This document shows, piece after piece, positions 26,058 through 35,245 of a stretch of DNA of 64,000 nt. Source of the stretch: Methanolobus mangrovi (lineage in GTDB: Archaea > Halobacteriota > Methanosarcinia > Methanosarcinales > Methanosarcinaceae); contig NZ_CP133594.1 of assembly GCF_031312535.1 (NCBI RefSeq), positions 992,001 through 1,056,000 on the forward strand. Direction: 5' to 3'. How positions within the stretch are numbered: the first letter of the stretch is position 1; every line of letters starts with the position of its first letter. A program made the position numbers and the translations under genes. The notes beneath the pieces were generated by a model that was not told the origin of the DNA, did not search any database, and saw only the letters and a list, made by a program, of their open reading frames with translations.

Positions 26058-26834
26058 TGGATAAAGTTGCACATTCTCCAGAGTACCGTATGAAGATGGA
26101 GTTACAAACTCTGCGACGGTCGTAGCACCGGCTTCAGGAGTTAATACAATACTCACTGCACCCCTTGGTCCAATAACAAGACCACTGTCTTTTAACCCTG
26201 AAGTAGCCAGAGAACCTACCTGAGTAAATGCGGTATCACCAGAGGCAACTGTGGATATATAGACAGTAACCAGATCACCCGTGTTCAAGATGGGTTTTTC
26301 CTGAGTAAAAGATCCATCCTCATCACGTATTTTTTCTGCGGTGAAGAAATATTTTGCATTAGTACCAGGGGGCGTCTGCTCATCAATCAGTAGCTCCTGC
26401 AAGTTTACAGATGCATTGTTTGAGGCAGAAAAATCTTTCATTACTACATCATATGATTTTGCATTGTTACCATATACCAGATTATTGGTTGTGGTACCAT
26501 CCGTAATGGAGATAACTACCTGATTCATGTCCACCGGAGAACTCCCTACATTCAGGCCTACATTGAGTTTCAGTAGAGATATATTTCCCGATACATTAGT
26601 GCCGTCCGTTGCACGGGCACCCTCAATGCCTTTGATCATTAGATTGGACGATACTTCTTGAGTTGACTGCTTACCAGTAGCCTGTGCTTTCTGTTGCAGT
26701 ATACCAGAAGTCTGGATAAGTACAGACGCCGCGACAGCAGCAACCAGAACCATGGCAATAAAGATTATAAGAGTACCAATACCCACCTGGGCATGCGTAT
26801 CCTTCTGCAGGCACATCTTGCTATTTGCTTTCAT
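26055..26834 (-). CDS. Archaellin (second of pair 2)
   Basis: This 259-residue archaellin precursor has the signal [23 protein letters not shown], an assembly helix ([20 protein letters not shown]) and the shared [19 protein letters not shown] stretch. GGAGGGTG precedes the ATG. The outer domain differs from the other three. The C terminus ENVQLYP overlaps a terminator hairpin, so this pair is a closed two-gene unit, unlike pair 1. Confidence 0.9.
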   Translation of the reverse strand: MKANSKMCLQKDTHAQVGIGTLIIFIAMVLVAAVAASVLIQTSGILQQKAQATGKQSTQEVSSNLMIKGIEGARATDGTNVSGNISLLKLNVGLNVGSSPVDMNQVVISITDGTTTNNLVYGNNAKSYDVVMKDFSASNNASVNLQELLIDEQTPPGTNAKYFFTAEKIRDEDGSFTQEKPILNTGDLVTVYISTVASGDTAFTQVGSLATSGLKDSGLVIGPRGAVSIVLTPEAGATTVAEFVTPSSYGTLENVQLYP

Positions 26835-26851
26835 ATTACACCCTCCTTAAA

Positions 26852-26878
26852 AACATGTACAGACAAGCTGTACATGTT
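26852..26878 (-). promoter_or_regulatory. Intercistronic hairpin between archaellins of pair 2
   Basis: AACATGTACAG (26852-26862) and CTGTACATGTT (26868-26878) form a perfect 11-bp stem with a 5-base loop, between the first archaellin's stop and the second's ribosome binding site. The position matches the hairpin of pair 1 although the sequence differs. It also contains TGTACA twice, the core of the TrpY-type box, which may be coincidence. Confidence 0.6.
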
Positions 26879-26882
26879 CTGC

Positions 26883-27656
26883 TTATGGATAGAGTTGTAC
26901 GGTTTCCTTGACACCATATGAGGAAGGTGTTACGAACTCTGCAATAGTAGCTGCACCAGATTCAGGAGTCAGAACTATGTTCACAGTAGTCCTTGGAACA
27001 AGGTCAAGTGATGAAGACACCAAAGCTGCCCCTGCATCGAGAGAACCCATATAATCATAGGAACTAGAAACTGCACCTGCAGACGTAGCTGAGATGTATA
27101 CTATGATGAGGTCACCAGTATTCATTACAGGATTAGCCTGTGAGAAAGACTGATCTTCATCGCGTATCCTATCTACAGTATAAAATTTCGTAGGGTTGCC
27201 AGCAACTGTAAGCAATCGCTTCAAGTTATCATCAGCAACATCATCAAAAGAGGCCATTGAACCTGTGGAATATGTTTTATCATTACCTGCATATACCAGA
27301 TTATGTGCTATTGAACCATCAGTTATTGATACAACTACCTGATTCACATCGACAGGAGAACTACCAACATTAAGTCCTACTTGAAGTTTGAGCATATCAA
27401 TAGTAGAAGAAACATTAGAACCACCATCTGTTGCACGTACTCCCTCAATATTTTTAACCATCAGATTGGACGATACTTCCTGAGTTGACTGCTTACCGGT
27501 TGACTGCGCTTTTTGTTGCAATATACCGGATGTCTGAATAAGTACTGCTGCAGCAACTGCAGCGACGAGTACCATTGCTATGAAGATAATAAGAGTACCA
27601 ATACCCACCTGAGCTTTGGTATTTTGTTTCATATTTAATGATTTGTTTGCTTTCAT
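26883..27656 (-). CDS. Archaellin (first of pair 2)
   Basis: This 257-residue archaellin precursor has the same first 70 residues, apart from a few changes, as the archaellin at 23315-24073, including [23 protein letters not shown] and the helix [20 protein letters not shown]. The outer domain diverges (VSSSYDYMGSLDAGA insertion). The C terminus reads ETVQLYP. GAGGAGG and the ATATCC/GGATAT leader dyad are kept. It is divergent from the second seven-helix protein gene. Confidence 0.92.
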   Translation of the reverse strand: MKANKSLNMKQNTKAQVGIGTLIIFIAMVLVAAVAAAVLIQTSGILQQKAQSTGKQSTQEVSSNLMVKNIEGVRATDGGSNVSSTIDMLKLQVGLNVGSSPVDVNQVVVSITDGSIAHNLVYAGNDKTYSTGSMASFDDVADDNLKRLLTVAGNPTKFYTVDRIRDEDQSFSQANPVMNTGDLIIVYISATSAGAVSSSYDYMGSLDAGAALVSSSLDLVPRTTVNIVLTPESGAATIAEFVTPSSYGVKETVQLYP

Positions 27657-27817
27657 GTACGATCCTCCTCTTATATCCCAATATTTTTGGATATATCACT
27701 AATATAGTAATGAATAATATATATATTATTTGGTTGGAAATGTCAAACAACAAACGAGTAACTCTTGCACAATGAAAATATATAAATAAAATAAATCAAA
27801 TACAAGTAAAGACAGAG
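27657..27817. promoter_or_regulatory. Divergent promoter of archaellin pair 2 and 7TM gene
   Basis: This region duplicates 24074-24240: GAGGAGG complement at 27664-27670, leader dyad ATATCC/GGATAT at 27673-27678 and 27689-27694, and the TATA-like run followed by TTTGGTTGGAAATGTCAAAC. Conservation is strongest on the archaellin side and fades towards the seven-helix gene. Confidence 0.6.
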
Positions 27818-28624
27818 ATGAATTCAGGATTATTATTAAACGGTACAATCTGTTTTGCAATCACGCTCTCATCCCTTGCATTTGCATGGGTACTTTCCCG
27901 GAATAAGGAGAGTTATAAAGAGAATAGCAAACCTGCTCTTTTTTCACTTATAGTTTTCTGGACAATTGTAGGACTGACATATCTGCCAACGTCACTAAGG
28001 ATGTTCATGGCTTATGCAGGCAGTCAAGAGATGGATGCCATCCTATATTTCATAACAGCAATCCCTTTCGCTTTTATTTCTGTTCCACTCGTATTCTTCA
28101 TCATATACGTGATAACAGGCAGTACTAAAGTAGGAGAATATATTGCACTGATCTTCACTTTAACAGGAGCAGCTTATCTTGCATTTCTGTATAATAATGG
28201 CATCATAGGACCCACGGTTACAGAGTGGGGGTCCTTATTCATAGTTAATAGTGATGTCGCCATAAGCCTGTATCTTATGGGCCTTTTTGTCATACCAACC
28301 TCCATGATACTTGGATTGTTGTTACTCATACTGCTTCAAAGAATGCCAAAAAGAATACGATACAGAACTGCACTTCCACTTGTAGCTATATCATTTGTTT
28401 TTGACTTTATACTTACAGACATGATAGCAATTGTAGACGTAATGCAGATGTTTGCAAGGCTATTTGTCTTAATAGGTACTGTGCTTGCATACCTTGCATA
28501 CTTCCCACCAATTACGGTTCAGGAAAAATTAGGCATACAGGAACAGATCAATAGTACCCAACATTTGGAACACATAGATTCCAATATAGAGTTCTTTTTA
28601 AGAGATAAAAGTGGGAATCCTTAA
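27818..28624 (+). CDS. Seven-helix membrane protein, copy 2
   Basis: This 268-residue paralogue of the protein at 24241-25047 has the same seven helices. It shares the block LQRMPKRIRYRTALPLVAISFVFDF, the TYLPTSLRMF segment after helix 2 and YFPPITVQEKLGI after helix 7. The cytoplasmic tail differs: it lacks the long acidic run. No winged-helix gene follows it. The family is unknown to me. The close conservation of helices 5-7 and loops against a variable tail suggests the membrane part has a common partner. Confidence 0.65.
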   Translation: MNSGLLLNGTICFAITLSSLAFAWVLSRNKESYKENSKPALFSLIVFWTIVGLTYLPTSLRMFMAYAGSQEMDAILYFITAIPFAFISVPLVFFIIYVITGSTKVGEYIALIFTLTGAAYLAFLYNNGIIGPTVTEWGSLFIVNSDVAISLYLMGLFVIPTSMILGLLLLILLQRMPKRIRYRTALPLVAISFVFDFILTDMIAIVDVMQMFARLFVLIGTVLAYLAYFPPITVQEKLGIQEQINSTQHLEHIDSNIEFFLRDKSGNP

Positions 28625-28689
28625 TACAGACTTGCTTATTAGTGAAAGCCATAGATAGCATCAATAGATGGCAATATATACCGTTATCA

Positions 28690-28725
28690 TTAAATATAAT
28701 TACATCTATGTACACTTTTGTACAT
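28690..28725 (+). promoter_or_regulatory. TATA element and TrpY-type operator before trpC
   Basis: TTAAATATA (28690-28698) is a good archaeal TATA box. Just downstream the dyad ATGTAC-N6-GTACAT (28708-28713, 28720-28725) contains two TGTACA cores. TGTACA is the published box of the TrpY repressor of methanogen trp operons. The position over the expected transcription start fits repression. The repressor gene itself is not in the window. Confidence 0.65.
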
Positions 28726-28748
28726 CATTGGACTAACGTGGTTGTTAT

Positions 28749-29549
28749 ATGCACTCTGTAATAAATAATATCGTTAAATCTACTGAAAAGAGAATTCAAA
28801 GAATAGAAAATGAAGCGGATCCTGAAGAAAATGGAAGTATACGAACCGAAAAGAGAGACATTGTTAAGGCCATAACCGATAAGAAATCGCAAAATAAAGT
28901 TGCAGTCATAGCTGAGGTCAAGCCTGCATCACCGGGAAAGAAGCTAAGGGACATAATGCCAGATGATGCTGTAATGATAGCAAAGGAGATGGAAAAAGCT
29001 GGTGCTATTGCAATATCAGTACTTACAGAACCTGAGTTTTTCCATGGGTCACTCAATAACCTTGAAGCTGTGAGAAAAGAAGTATCTCTGCCAGTATTAC
29101 GCAAGGATTTTATAATCAATAAGGTCCAGTTCAATGAGATAGAAAGTGATCTCATATTACTAATAGCAGGCATTCTTAGAGACAATCTTGACGAGATGGT
29201 AAATTTGGCCATAGCGAAAGGTTTCGAGCCACTTGTTGAGGTCCATAATCAGAATGAACTTGAAGAAGCCCTGAAGACAAAAGCAAGACTCATAGGCATT
29301 AATAATCGGAACCTCAGTACTCTGGAAATTGATCTGGATACTACCCTTAAACTTGCCCCGATAATAAAGGAATATGATATTAATAACAATTTGCACCACA
29401 CAATAATCAGTGAAAGCGGAATGCACAATATAGAAGATATAAAAATGGTTATAGAGGCAGGAGCAGATGCAGTGCTCGTAGGCACCTCAATAATCAAAAG
29501 TGGTGACATATACGCAAAAACAAAAGAATTAGTTGATGCACTTGATTAA
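28749..29549 (+). CDS. trpC: Indole-3-glycerol phosphate synthase
   Basis: This 266-residue TIM-barrel enzyme closes the indole ring in tryptophan synthesis: CdRP to indole-3-glycerol phosphate with loss of CO2. Family signatures are VAVIAEVKPASPGK (catalytic Lys near residue 54), VLTEPEFFHGSL, LPVLRKDFI, and the late AVLVGTSIIKSG phosphate site, with IGINNRNLSTLEID between. It is the first gene of trpCBA behind the TrpY-type operator; trpB follows after 21 bases. Confidence 0.95.
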   Translation: MHSVINNIVKSTEKRIQRIENEADPEENGSIRTEKRDIVKAITDKKSQNKVAVIAEVKPASPGKKLRDIMPDDAVMIAKEMEKAGAIAISVLTEPEFFHGSLNNLEAVRKEVSLPVLRKDFIINKVQFNEIESDLILLIAGILRDNLDEMVNLAIAKGFEPLVEVHNQNELEEALKTKARLIGINNRNLSTLEIDLDTTLKLAPIIKEYDINNNLHHTIISESGMHNIEDIKMVIEAGADAVLVGTSIIKSGDIYAKTKELVDALD

Positions 29550-29570
29550 TTTAAGAGATGGAGGAAGATT

Positions 29571-30788
29571 ATGAAAAAATCAATGTATGGCAAATTCGGC
29601 GGACAATTCGTTCCCGAAGTACTTATGCCGGCACTTACGGAGCTTGAAGAAGCTTATGAACGTTACAAGAATGATCCTGAATTTCTTGCAGAGCTTGACT
29701 ATTTTATGAAGGACTTTGCCGGTAGAGAGACTCCACTTTACTTTGCAAAGAACCTTAGTAAAAAATATGGCATCAAGATATACCTCAAAAGAGAAGACCT
29801 TGTACATGGAGGTGCCCACAAACTGAATAACACGCTTGGGCAGGCACTTCTGGCCAAATACATGGGAAAAGAGCGCATTATTGCAGAGACCGGTGCCGGA
29901 CAACATGGAACTGCAACTGCTATGGCTGCTGCTAATATGGGATTTGAATCTGAAGTATACATGGGTGCAAAAGACGTCATGCGCCAGCATATGAATGTAT
30001 ACAGGATGGAACTCATGGGCTGTAAAGTACATGCAGTAGAGTCCGGTTCAAAGACACTGAAAGATGCCATCAATGAAGCACTCAGGGACTGGGTCACCAA
30101 TGTTGAGAATACGCACTATCTGATAGGATCTGTTGTAGGACCTCACCCCTATCCCATGATAGTACGTGACTTCCAGAGTGTGATCGGAAAGGAAGTTAAG
30201 GAACAGATAATGGAAAAGGAAGGCCGTTACCCTGATTCTATTGTTGCCTGTGCAGGTGGCGGAAGCAATGCAATGGGCATATTCCATCCATTCATTGAAG
30301 ACAAGGAGGTAAAACTCTTTCCGGTAGAAGCAGGTGGGAAAGAAATGAAGACCACGGAGAAAGAGGCATTGCATTCAGCTTCCCTCTGTGTTGGCGAGGA
30401 AGGAATTCTCCAGGGAGCACATACACTTATTCTCCAGGACAAGTACGGGCAGATACTTGAATCAAGTTCTGTGTCTGCAGGCCTTGATTATTCAGGAGTG
30501 GGACCCGAACTTGCGTATCTTGCAGATATTGGAAGGATAAAACCATGCAATGTAAACGATGATGAAGCATTGGAAGCATTTTATGAGCTTAGCCGCCTGG
30601 AAGGTATCATCCCTGCACTGGAATCATCACATGCAGTAGCATATGTCATGAAGATGGCAAAGACAGGTGAACTCGGTAACCTTGTAGTCATAAACCTTTC
30701 AGGAAGAGGGGATAAAGACCTTGAAACAGTGTTCAAGCTGAAGGAAGAAGGAGAAGAGGCAAAGGAAGAAAAGGAGGTCTGCCTGTGA
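29571..30788 (+). CDS. trpB: Tryptophan synthase beta chain
   Basis: This 405-residue PLP enzyme condenses indole with serine to tryptophan in the alpha2-beta2 complex. The cofactor lysine is in [16 protein letters not shown] (near residue 85). [12 protein letters not shown] is the alpha/substrate segment and [13 protein letters not shown] binds the PLP phosphate. The TrpB1-type length and the adjacent trpA show this is the catalytic partner of TrpA, not the stand-alone TrpB2. It has a charged Glu/Lys-rich C-terminal extension. The end overlaps the trpA start by 4 bases. Confidence 0.96.
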   Translation: MKKSMYGKFGGQFVPEVLMPALTELEEAYERYKNDPEFLAELDYFMKDFAGRETPLYFAKNLSKKYGIKIYLKREDLVHGGAHKLNNTLGQALLAKYMGKERIIAETGAGQHGTATAMAAANMGFESEVYMGAKDVMRQHMNVYRMELMGCKVHAVESGSKTLKDAINEALRDWVTNVENTHYLIGSVVGPHPYPMIVRDFQSVIGKEVKEQIMEKEGRYPDSIVACAGGGSNAMGIFHPFIEDKEVKLFPVEAGGKEMKTTEKEALHSASLCVGEEGILQGAHTLILQDKYGQILESSSVSAGLDYSGVGPELAYLADIGRIKPCNVNDDEALEAFYELSRLEGIIPALESSHAVAYVMKMAKTGELGNLVVINLSGRGDKDLETVFKLKEEGEEAKEEKEVCL

Positions 30789-31561
30789 GAATAGCAGATA
30801 AATTCGCTGAACTTGGGAAAAAGAAGGAAAAAGCCCTTATTGCTTATGTGTGCGCAGGAGATCCTTCTGCAGAAGCTACAAAGGAAATAGTACATGCACT
30901 TGTAAAAGGTGGTGCGGATATAGTTGAATTAGGATTACCTTTTTCAGATCCTGTGGCAGACGGACCTACAATACAGGCTGCATCTACCCGTGCACTGGCA
31001 GCAGGCATGAATCCGGACCTGTATTTTGAAATGGCTGCATCCATTAAGGAAAATGTCCCTCTCGTCTGCATGACATATTACAACCTGATATACAAGCGAG
31101 GAACTGAGAAGTTTGCAGAAGATTGTGCAAAATCAGGAATTACAGGGATAATCGTGCCAGACCTTCCGGCAGAGGAATCCGATGAGCTGCACGATGCATG
31201 CAAAAGAAATGGTGTTGATCTTATATTCCTCATCACACCTGTGACAAACGGTGCAAGAATGAAGAACACACTTGACAGGACTTCCGGTTTTGTCTACATT
31301 GTATCAAGACTTGGAGTTACCGGAGAAAGAGTTGATGTTGCAGATTCTACAAAGAACATACTCGGACGCATTCACACGGATGTACCAAAGGCAGTTGGTT
31401 TTGGAATATCCAATGGCCAGCAGGCTGCAGAAGTAATTAAAGCAGGTGCTGATGCCGTGATCGTTGGTTCTGCATTCGTCAATATCGTCGCTTCAGGCGA
31501 CAATGTTAACGAGAGGATAGAAAACCTTGCGTCTGAACTTAAAGATAGTTGCAGGGAATAA
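30785..31561 (+). CDS. trpA: Tryptophan synthase alpha chain
   Basis: This 258-residue TIM barrel cleaves indole-3-glycerol phosphate and passes indole through the tunnel to TrpB. Catalytic Glu lies in [20 protein letters not shown], catalytic Asp in the same region, and the phosphate-binding loop in [11 protein letters not shown] and [11 protein letters not shown] start at 30785, overlapping the trpB end. It is the last gene of the unit and converges on ftsY. Confidence 0.95.
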   Translation: MRIADKFAELGKKKEKALIAYVCAGDPSAEATKEIVHALVKGGADIVELGLPFSDPVADGPTIQAASTRALAAGMNPDLYFEMAASIKENVPLVCMTYYNLIYKRGTEKFAEDCAKSGITGIIVPDLPAEESDELHDACKRNGVDLIFLITPVTNGARMKNTLDRTSGFVYIVSRLGVTGERVDVADSTKNILGRIHTDVPKAVGFGISNGQQAAEVIKAGADAVIVGSAFVNIVASGDNVNERIENLASELKDSCRE

Positions 31562-31603
31562 ATCAAACAAAGAATATTAAATAAAAAGAGAAGGGGATGA
31601 GGA

Positions 31604-32734
31604 TTATTCTGCAAATAACTGATCCACAAACCATTGTGGGTCAAATTTGCGCAGGTCATCATACCCCTGCCCCATTCCTAGGAATAATATTGGTTTATTG
31701 GTGATGTATGCAATTGATATTGCTGCACCACCCTTTGAATCAGCATCTGTTTTTGTCAGGATTGAACCATTTATTGGAACTGCATCATTGAACTGAGCTG
31801 CCCGCTCCACTGCATCATTTCCTGCAACTGCCTCATCAACAAAGATGAGAAGGTCAGGAGGACTTACACGACAGACTTTTTTCAACTGCTCCATCAGATT
31901 AATATTTGTATGCATCCTGCCCGCTGTGTCTGAGAGCACTACATCTACCCTGTTGGCCTTTGCATGTTGTATTGCATCATAGATGACAGCTGCTGGGTCA
32001 CCCTGTTCCTGGTGTTTGATAATTTTCACGCCTATCTTAGACGCATGTATTGCAAGCTGGTCTATAGCACCTGCCCTGAAAGTATCACCTGCAGCCACTA
32101 CAACAGACAAACCCTGATCTTTAAAACGCTTTGCCAGCTTGGCAATGGAGGTTGTTTTCCCGGTACCGTTGATACCGACAAAAACAATATGTACAGGCTT
32201 TTTAGCATTTTGCACATACTCATCAAGGTCAAATACATTGGCACTCATCACATCATAGATAGCTTTCTTGAGTGCATCTTCAACGATGTTACCAGTGTTG
32301 CTGCCGATACGGCGTCTTGTCCCGACAAGCTGACTCTTTACAGACTCAACGATAGCTTCTGATACGGAAAGTGCAATATCACTTTCAAGAAGAGCCATCT
32401 CCAGCTCCCATAAAGGTTCTTCCAGATCGCCTTCGTCAAGAATGAATTCCCTTTCAAAAACAAGGGCCTTTGCTTTTTGAGCAAAACCAATCTTTTTATC
32501 TGAAACTGTTTTTGGAATGCCTTCGGAGCCTTTTATTGGAATTGAGGTATCTTCATGAACTATTTTTATATCCTCAACGATTTCCTGAGCTAAATTATCA
32601 GTAACCAGAGTCGTACGAGAGTTGTCTGCAGCATCCACAGATTCTACAGCAACTGCTTTCTCGTCAATCTTGGCCCCTATCTTTTCCTTGAATCCACTAA
32701 GTTTTGCCTTAAGCTTATTGAACACTTGATACAA
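31604..32734 (-). CDS. ftsY: Signal recognition particle receptor FtsY
   Basis: This 376-residue SRP receptor GTPase docks SRP-bound ribosomes to the membrane. The N-terminal 70 residues are the charged A-like region. The helical N domain follows (LEEPLWELEMALLESDIA), then the NG GTPase with FVGINGTGKTTSIAKLA (G1), DTFRAGAIDQL, LSDTAGRMHTN (G3), ILTKTDADSKGG (G4/G5) and GMGQGYDDLRKFDPQWF at the end. The start is TTG at 32734 or GTG at 32725 (beginning FNKLKAKL); the second fits the usual start better. It lies 33 bases behind the prefoldin gene, an order widespread in archaea. Confidence 0.95.
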   Translation of the reverse strand: MYQVFNKLKAKLSGFKEKIGAKIDEKAVAVESVDAADNSRTTLVTDNLAQEIVEDIKIVHEDTSIPIKGSEGIPKTVSDKKIGFAQKAKALVFEREFILDEGDLEEPLWELEMALLESDIALSVSEAIVESVKSQLVGTRRRIGSNTGNIVEDALKKAIYDVMSANVFDLDEYVQNAKKPVHIVFVGINGTGKTTSIAKLAKRFKDQGLSVVVAAGDTFRAGAIDQLAIHASKIGVKIIKHQEQGDPAAVIYDAIQHAKANRVDVVLSDTAGRMHTNINLMEQLKKVCRVSPPDLLIFVDEAVAGNDAVERAAQFNDAVPINGSILTKTDADSKGGAAISIAYITNKPILFLGMGQGYDDLRKFDPQWFVDQLFAE

Positions 32735-32767
32735 CCCGTGAAATTTTTAAAAATAGAAAAAAAAGGT

Positions 32768-33205
32768 TCACTGGGAACCTACTTGCCCCTGAGCTTGCTG
32801 AAGCTTGGTGAGGTAAGATTCGATGGCCTGCATCTGCTGGCCTAATTGAAGCATAGCATTGTTCATGTTGTTAAGGGCTGTAGTTAGCCTTTCCCTGCGG
32901 CGCTGCAAAATTTCCTTTGCATCCGAAATAGGTCTTTCAACACTTAACCCTGCTCCGATATCAACCACTGCTTTATCAGTATGGCTGATACTGGCATATA
33001 TAAATGAACCGGAACCGATTGGGAACATCATTTCAGAACCCATTGAAATATTGTTGAGCTCTTCGATAGTTGTAAGAGCACGATTACAATCTTCCATTGA
33101 GATCTGGACCATGCCTATTTGCTGCTGCACCATTTCCGCACGCTTTTGGAACTCACGATGCTGATTTGCGAGCACCCTCGGATCCTGTCCATTCATATCT
33201 ACCAT
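32768..33205 (-). CDS. pfdA: Prefoldin subunit alpha
   Basis: This 145-residue chaperone subunit has two long coiled-coil arms (about 10-50 and 95-140) linked by the beta-hairpin region with MFPIGSGSFIYASI and VVDIGAGLSVERP. Prefoldin is a hexamer of two alpha and four beta subunits that passes unfolded proteins to the thermosome. GAGG lies about 8 bases before the ATG. The gene sits between L18Ae and ftsY as in most methanogens. Confidence 0.93.
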   Translation of the reverse strand: MVDMNGQDPRVLANQHREFQKRAEMVQQQIGMVQISMEDCNRALTTIEELNNISMGSEMMFPIGSGSFIYASISHTDKAVVDIGAGLSVERPISDAKEILQRRRERLTTALNNMNNAMLQLGQQMQAIESYLTKLQQAQGQVGSQ

Positions 33206-33208
33206 GGA

Positions 33209-33385
33209 TTATGCCTCATTTACGCTATCTATTTTAATCAAGCTCCTTTTAAGACCATGCTTGCTGCCAAAAAGGGAATACACTTTATCAAGTGCGTTCT
33301 TTTCATTCTGGCTTTCAATGATCTTTGTGAACTTTTCCCATCCTACTCCGGCCTTAAATGTGCCTTTGACCTGAAATGTCTTCAT
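33209..33385 (-). CDS. rpl18a: Large ribosomal subunit protein L18Ae (LX)
   Basis: This 58-residue archaeal LX/L18Ae protein starts [19 protein letters not shown]. The start at 33385 is set by AGGTGA six bases upstream; the longer open frame is not used. Its end is 3 bases before the prefoldin alpha start. Confidence 0.92.
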   Translation of the reverse strand: MKTFQVKGTFKAGVGWEKFTKIIESQNEKNALDKVYSLFGSKHGLKRSLIKIDSVNEA

Positions 33386-33404
33386 TTGAATCACCTGTTT
33401 AGTA

Positions 33405-34058
33405 TTATATAAATCCCAGGGCATCTTCTATTCTTCCAAGCTCATGACCAGTGGTCTGTGAACCTGCAACGTAACCTTTAGAATTGGCAATCAACCCGGA
33501 AGCTACCATCTGCGTACCAAAATTTGTAGTACCAATAGCCACTGGAAGTCCAAAAAGCTCTTCGAGAACCTCAAGTTCCAGACTTGTTGCACGTGGATTA
33601 ACAAGTAATCCTTTGTTGGTCGCGATTCCGGCCATGCCTACAGTCTTGACACCACCTATTGTGCCACGTCTGACATCGACCTTCAAGGCTTTTTCTATTG
33701 CCTCAACAGCCCGGTCACTAAGTTCAGGATGAACCAGTGCAGCAGTGTCATTTACCATGACAACATTACCTACGGCATTTAATTTGCCAGGCAATTCACA
33801 GATAGGAACTCCTATCTTGTCCTGCCCCCTGACTGTGGACCCTCTTGGAACAAGTATTGCATTGGAATTTCCACGACAAAGTGAACCCACAATAGTACTT
33901 CCATTGATCAGAGTCTCCACTACATTTACCTGTAACAATTGCCCGATATCATCCCGAGTATTTTCCAGAGTGCCCAGAGGCACCAGTGCTACATCTTCAG
34001 TACACGTTGCAAAAGCCCCTATAACGGGGCTTTCCTGAATAGTTATAGTTCTTATCAT
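33405..34058 (-). CDS. eif6: Translation initiation factor 6
   Basis: This 217-residue aIF6 binds the large ribosomal subunit and prevents early joining with the small subunit. The pentein fold shows as repeated units: [58 protein letters not shown] and [22 protein letters not shown]. It lies between L31e and L18Ae in the usual archaeal order. Confidence 0.95.
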   Translation of the reverse strand: MIRTITIQESPVIGAFATCTEDVALVPLGTLENTRDDIGQLLQVNVVETLINGSTIVGSLCRGNSNAILVPRGSTVRGQDKIGVPICELPGKLNAVGNVVMVNDTAALVHPELSDRAVEAIEKALKVDVRRGTIGGVKTVGMAGIATNKGLLVNPRATSLELEVLEELFGLPVAIGTTNFGTQMVASGLIANSKGYVAGSQTTGHELGRIEDALGFI

Positions 34059-34094
34059 TATTTATGAATAAACTTAAATGATGCCCAAGAGCAC

Positions 34095-34361
34095 TTATGC
34101 GAGTTCTGCCTGTACTTCGCCATCCTCGAACTTTGCAGCCCTTACACGAATGGACGAAGGTGGTTTCTCTGAACCGCGTTCCCATACTTTCTCGTTGATG
34201 GTCTTGTCGATCTTAACCATACCAGGTTCAACCTTCATGTGTTTTGTAAGATATTCCCTGATCATCTTCACAGACTTCCTGGACCTCTGCCAGCGAGGGG
34301 TTGCCTTCACTTTACCAAGAGGGATTGTGTAAATCTGTTCTTTTACTATATCATCTGCCAT
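34095..34361 (-). CDS. rpl31e: Large ribosomal subunit protein L31e
   Basis: This 88-residue protein begins [16 protein letters not shown]. The ATG at 34361 is chosen because AGGTG lies just upstream; two upstream in-frame codons overlap that site. The [16 protein letters not shown] helix and [19 protein letters not shown] strand are characteristic of L31e. Confidence 0.95.
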   Translation of the reverse strand: MADDIVKEQIYTIPLGKVKATPRWQRSRKSVKMIREYLTKHMKVEPGMVKIDKTINEKVWERGSEKPPSSIRVRAAKFEDGEVQAELA

Positions 34362-34374
34362 TGTCATCACCTGC

Positions 34375-34530
34375 TTACTTCACATCAAGACTGCTTCTTC
34401 TCCAGTGCCTTCTCTGTGGATGGCTTACAACCTTACGGTTGGTTTTTATTATGACCCAGGTAGGAACCCTGTGGTTCTGCCTGTGGGCTTTTGCCAACCT
34501 TGTCTTCTGTCCTTTAGTATTGTGGCTCAC
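34375..34530 (-). CDS. rpl39e: Large ribosomal subunit protein L39e
   Basis: This 51-residue, highly basic protein starts [18 protein letters not shown], contains [14 protein letters not shown] and ends [12 protein letters not shown], the L39e signature. It begins with GTG at 34530, with AGGTGA about 5 bases upstream. The gene directly precedes L31e. Confidence 0.95.
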   Translation of the reverse strand: MSHNTKGQKTRLAKAHRQNHRVPTWVIIKTNRKVVSHPQRRHWRRSSLDVK

Positions 34531-34615
34531 TTGTCTCACCTATGCTATGATTGATATGTATTAAGGTATTGATTGAATTTTGAACTTATAACATAATTAT
34601 TGTATAAATCATTAA

Positions 34616-35245
34616 TCATGTTGTTCTGTTCGGTCCTGCTTTCCTGCGTTCGATAACATGCGATTGAACATGAGTGGGAAATATCTCCTTGATCTTCCCC
34701 GGACCATGCCGCTGACTTATTAATTCCCGAAGTTCGGTTTCGTAATCCGCTTTAAGTACGTTCTCGCTGAGGCCTTCATCAATGACCAAGTGTTCCTTCA
34801 CAAGTTCATTGACAGCAGCACGCCCGAACCCTTTTAGGGGACAAATATAATGAACCCCAAAGCGGTCTTCTATGCTCCTTATCTCAGGTTGGCCCATCAC
34901 AGGGACGCGATCATCACGGCGAATTCCATCTGCAATGAAAGTTATATTATTGTCAGCTGCAAGGTACTCAATAACACTCTTATGAATGAAATTGATAGCA
35001 TTCTTTGGAAAACCATCCTGCATGATCATGTCATATGCCTTTTCAAGAATTGATATGTCGGGTTTGATTTGCCGGTGCGGAAAACCAAGCGCCTCTGCAG
35101 TTTCAGATGCTACTTCCCCTATAGGAAGTAACGAAAAACCACACGTCACAAGTTCAACCTCAAAGAAAGGCTCCAGCAATATTGCGGAAAGAGAACTGTC
35201 TTTCCCACCGCTGAATAAGACTGATACCTGCATGAAGGTACTCAC
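34616..35245 (-). CDS. PP-loop ATPase (diphthine-ammonia-ligase/asparagine-synthase-like)
   Basis: This 205-209-residue protein of the adenine nucleotide alpha-hydrolase fold has the PP-loop VSVLFSGGKDSSLSA at its N terminus and IADGIRRDDRVP near residue 110. It activates a substrate with ATP, releasing pyrophosphate. The archaeal block gene between L39e and PDCD5 is conserved but its product has no established role. The start is GTG at 35245, overlapping PDCD5's stop, or ATG at 35233. The late HVQSHVIERRKAGPN is probably RNA- or tRNA-related (inference). Confidence 0.75.
   Translation of the reverse strand: MSTFMQVSVLFSGGKDSSLSAILLEPFFEVELVTCGFSLLPIGEVASETAEALGFPHRQIKPDISILEKAYDMIMQDGFPKNAINFIHKSVIEYLAADNNITFIADGIRRDDRVPVMGQPEIRSIEDRFGVHYICPLKGFGRAAVNELVKEHLVIDEGLSENVLKADYETELRELISQRHGPGKIKEIFPTHVQSHVIERRKAGPNRTT

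Noticed and set aside
26852-26878. TGTACA-containing palindrome as a TrpY operator
   Set aside because: It lies inside an archaellin pair between genes, not at a promoter, and the hairpin role is better supported by the matching element in pair 1.
34239-34564. Plus-strand open frames across the L31e/L39e genes
   Set aside because: They are antisense to two certain ribosomal protein genes with good ribosome binding sites.
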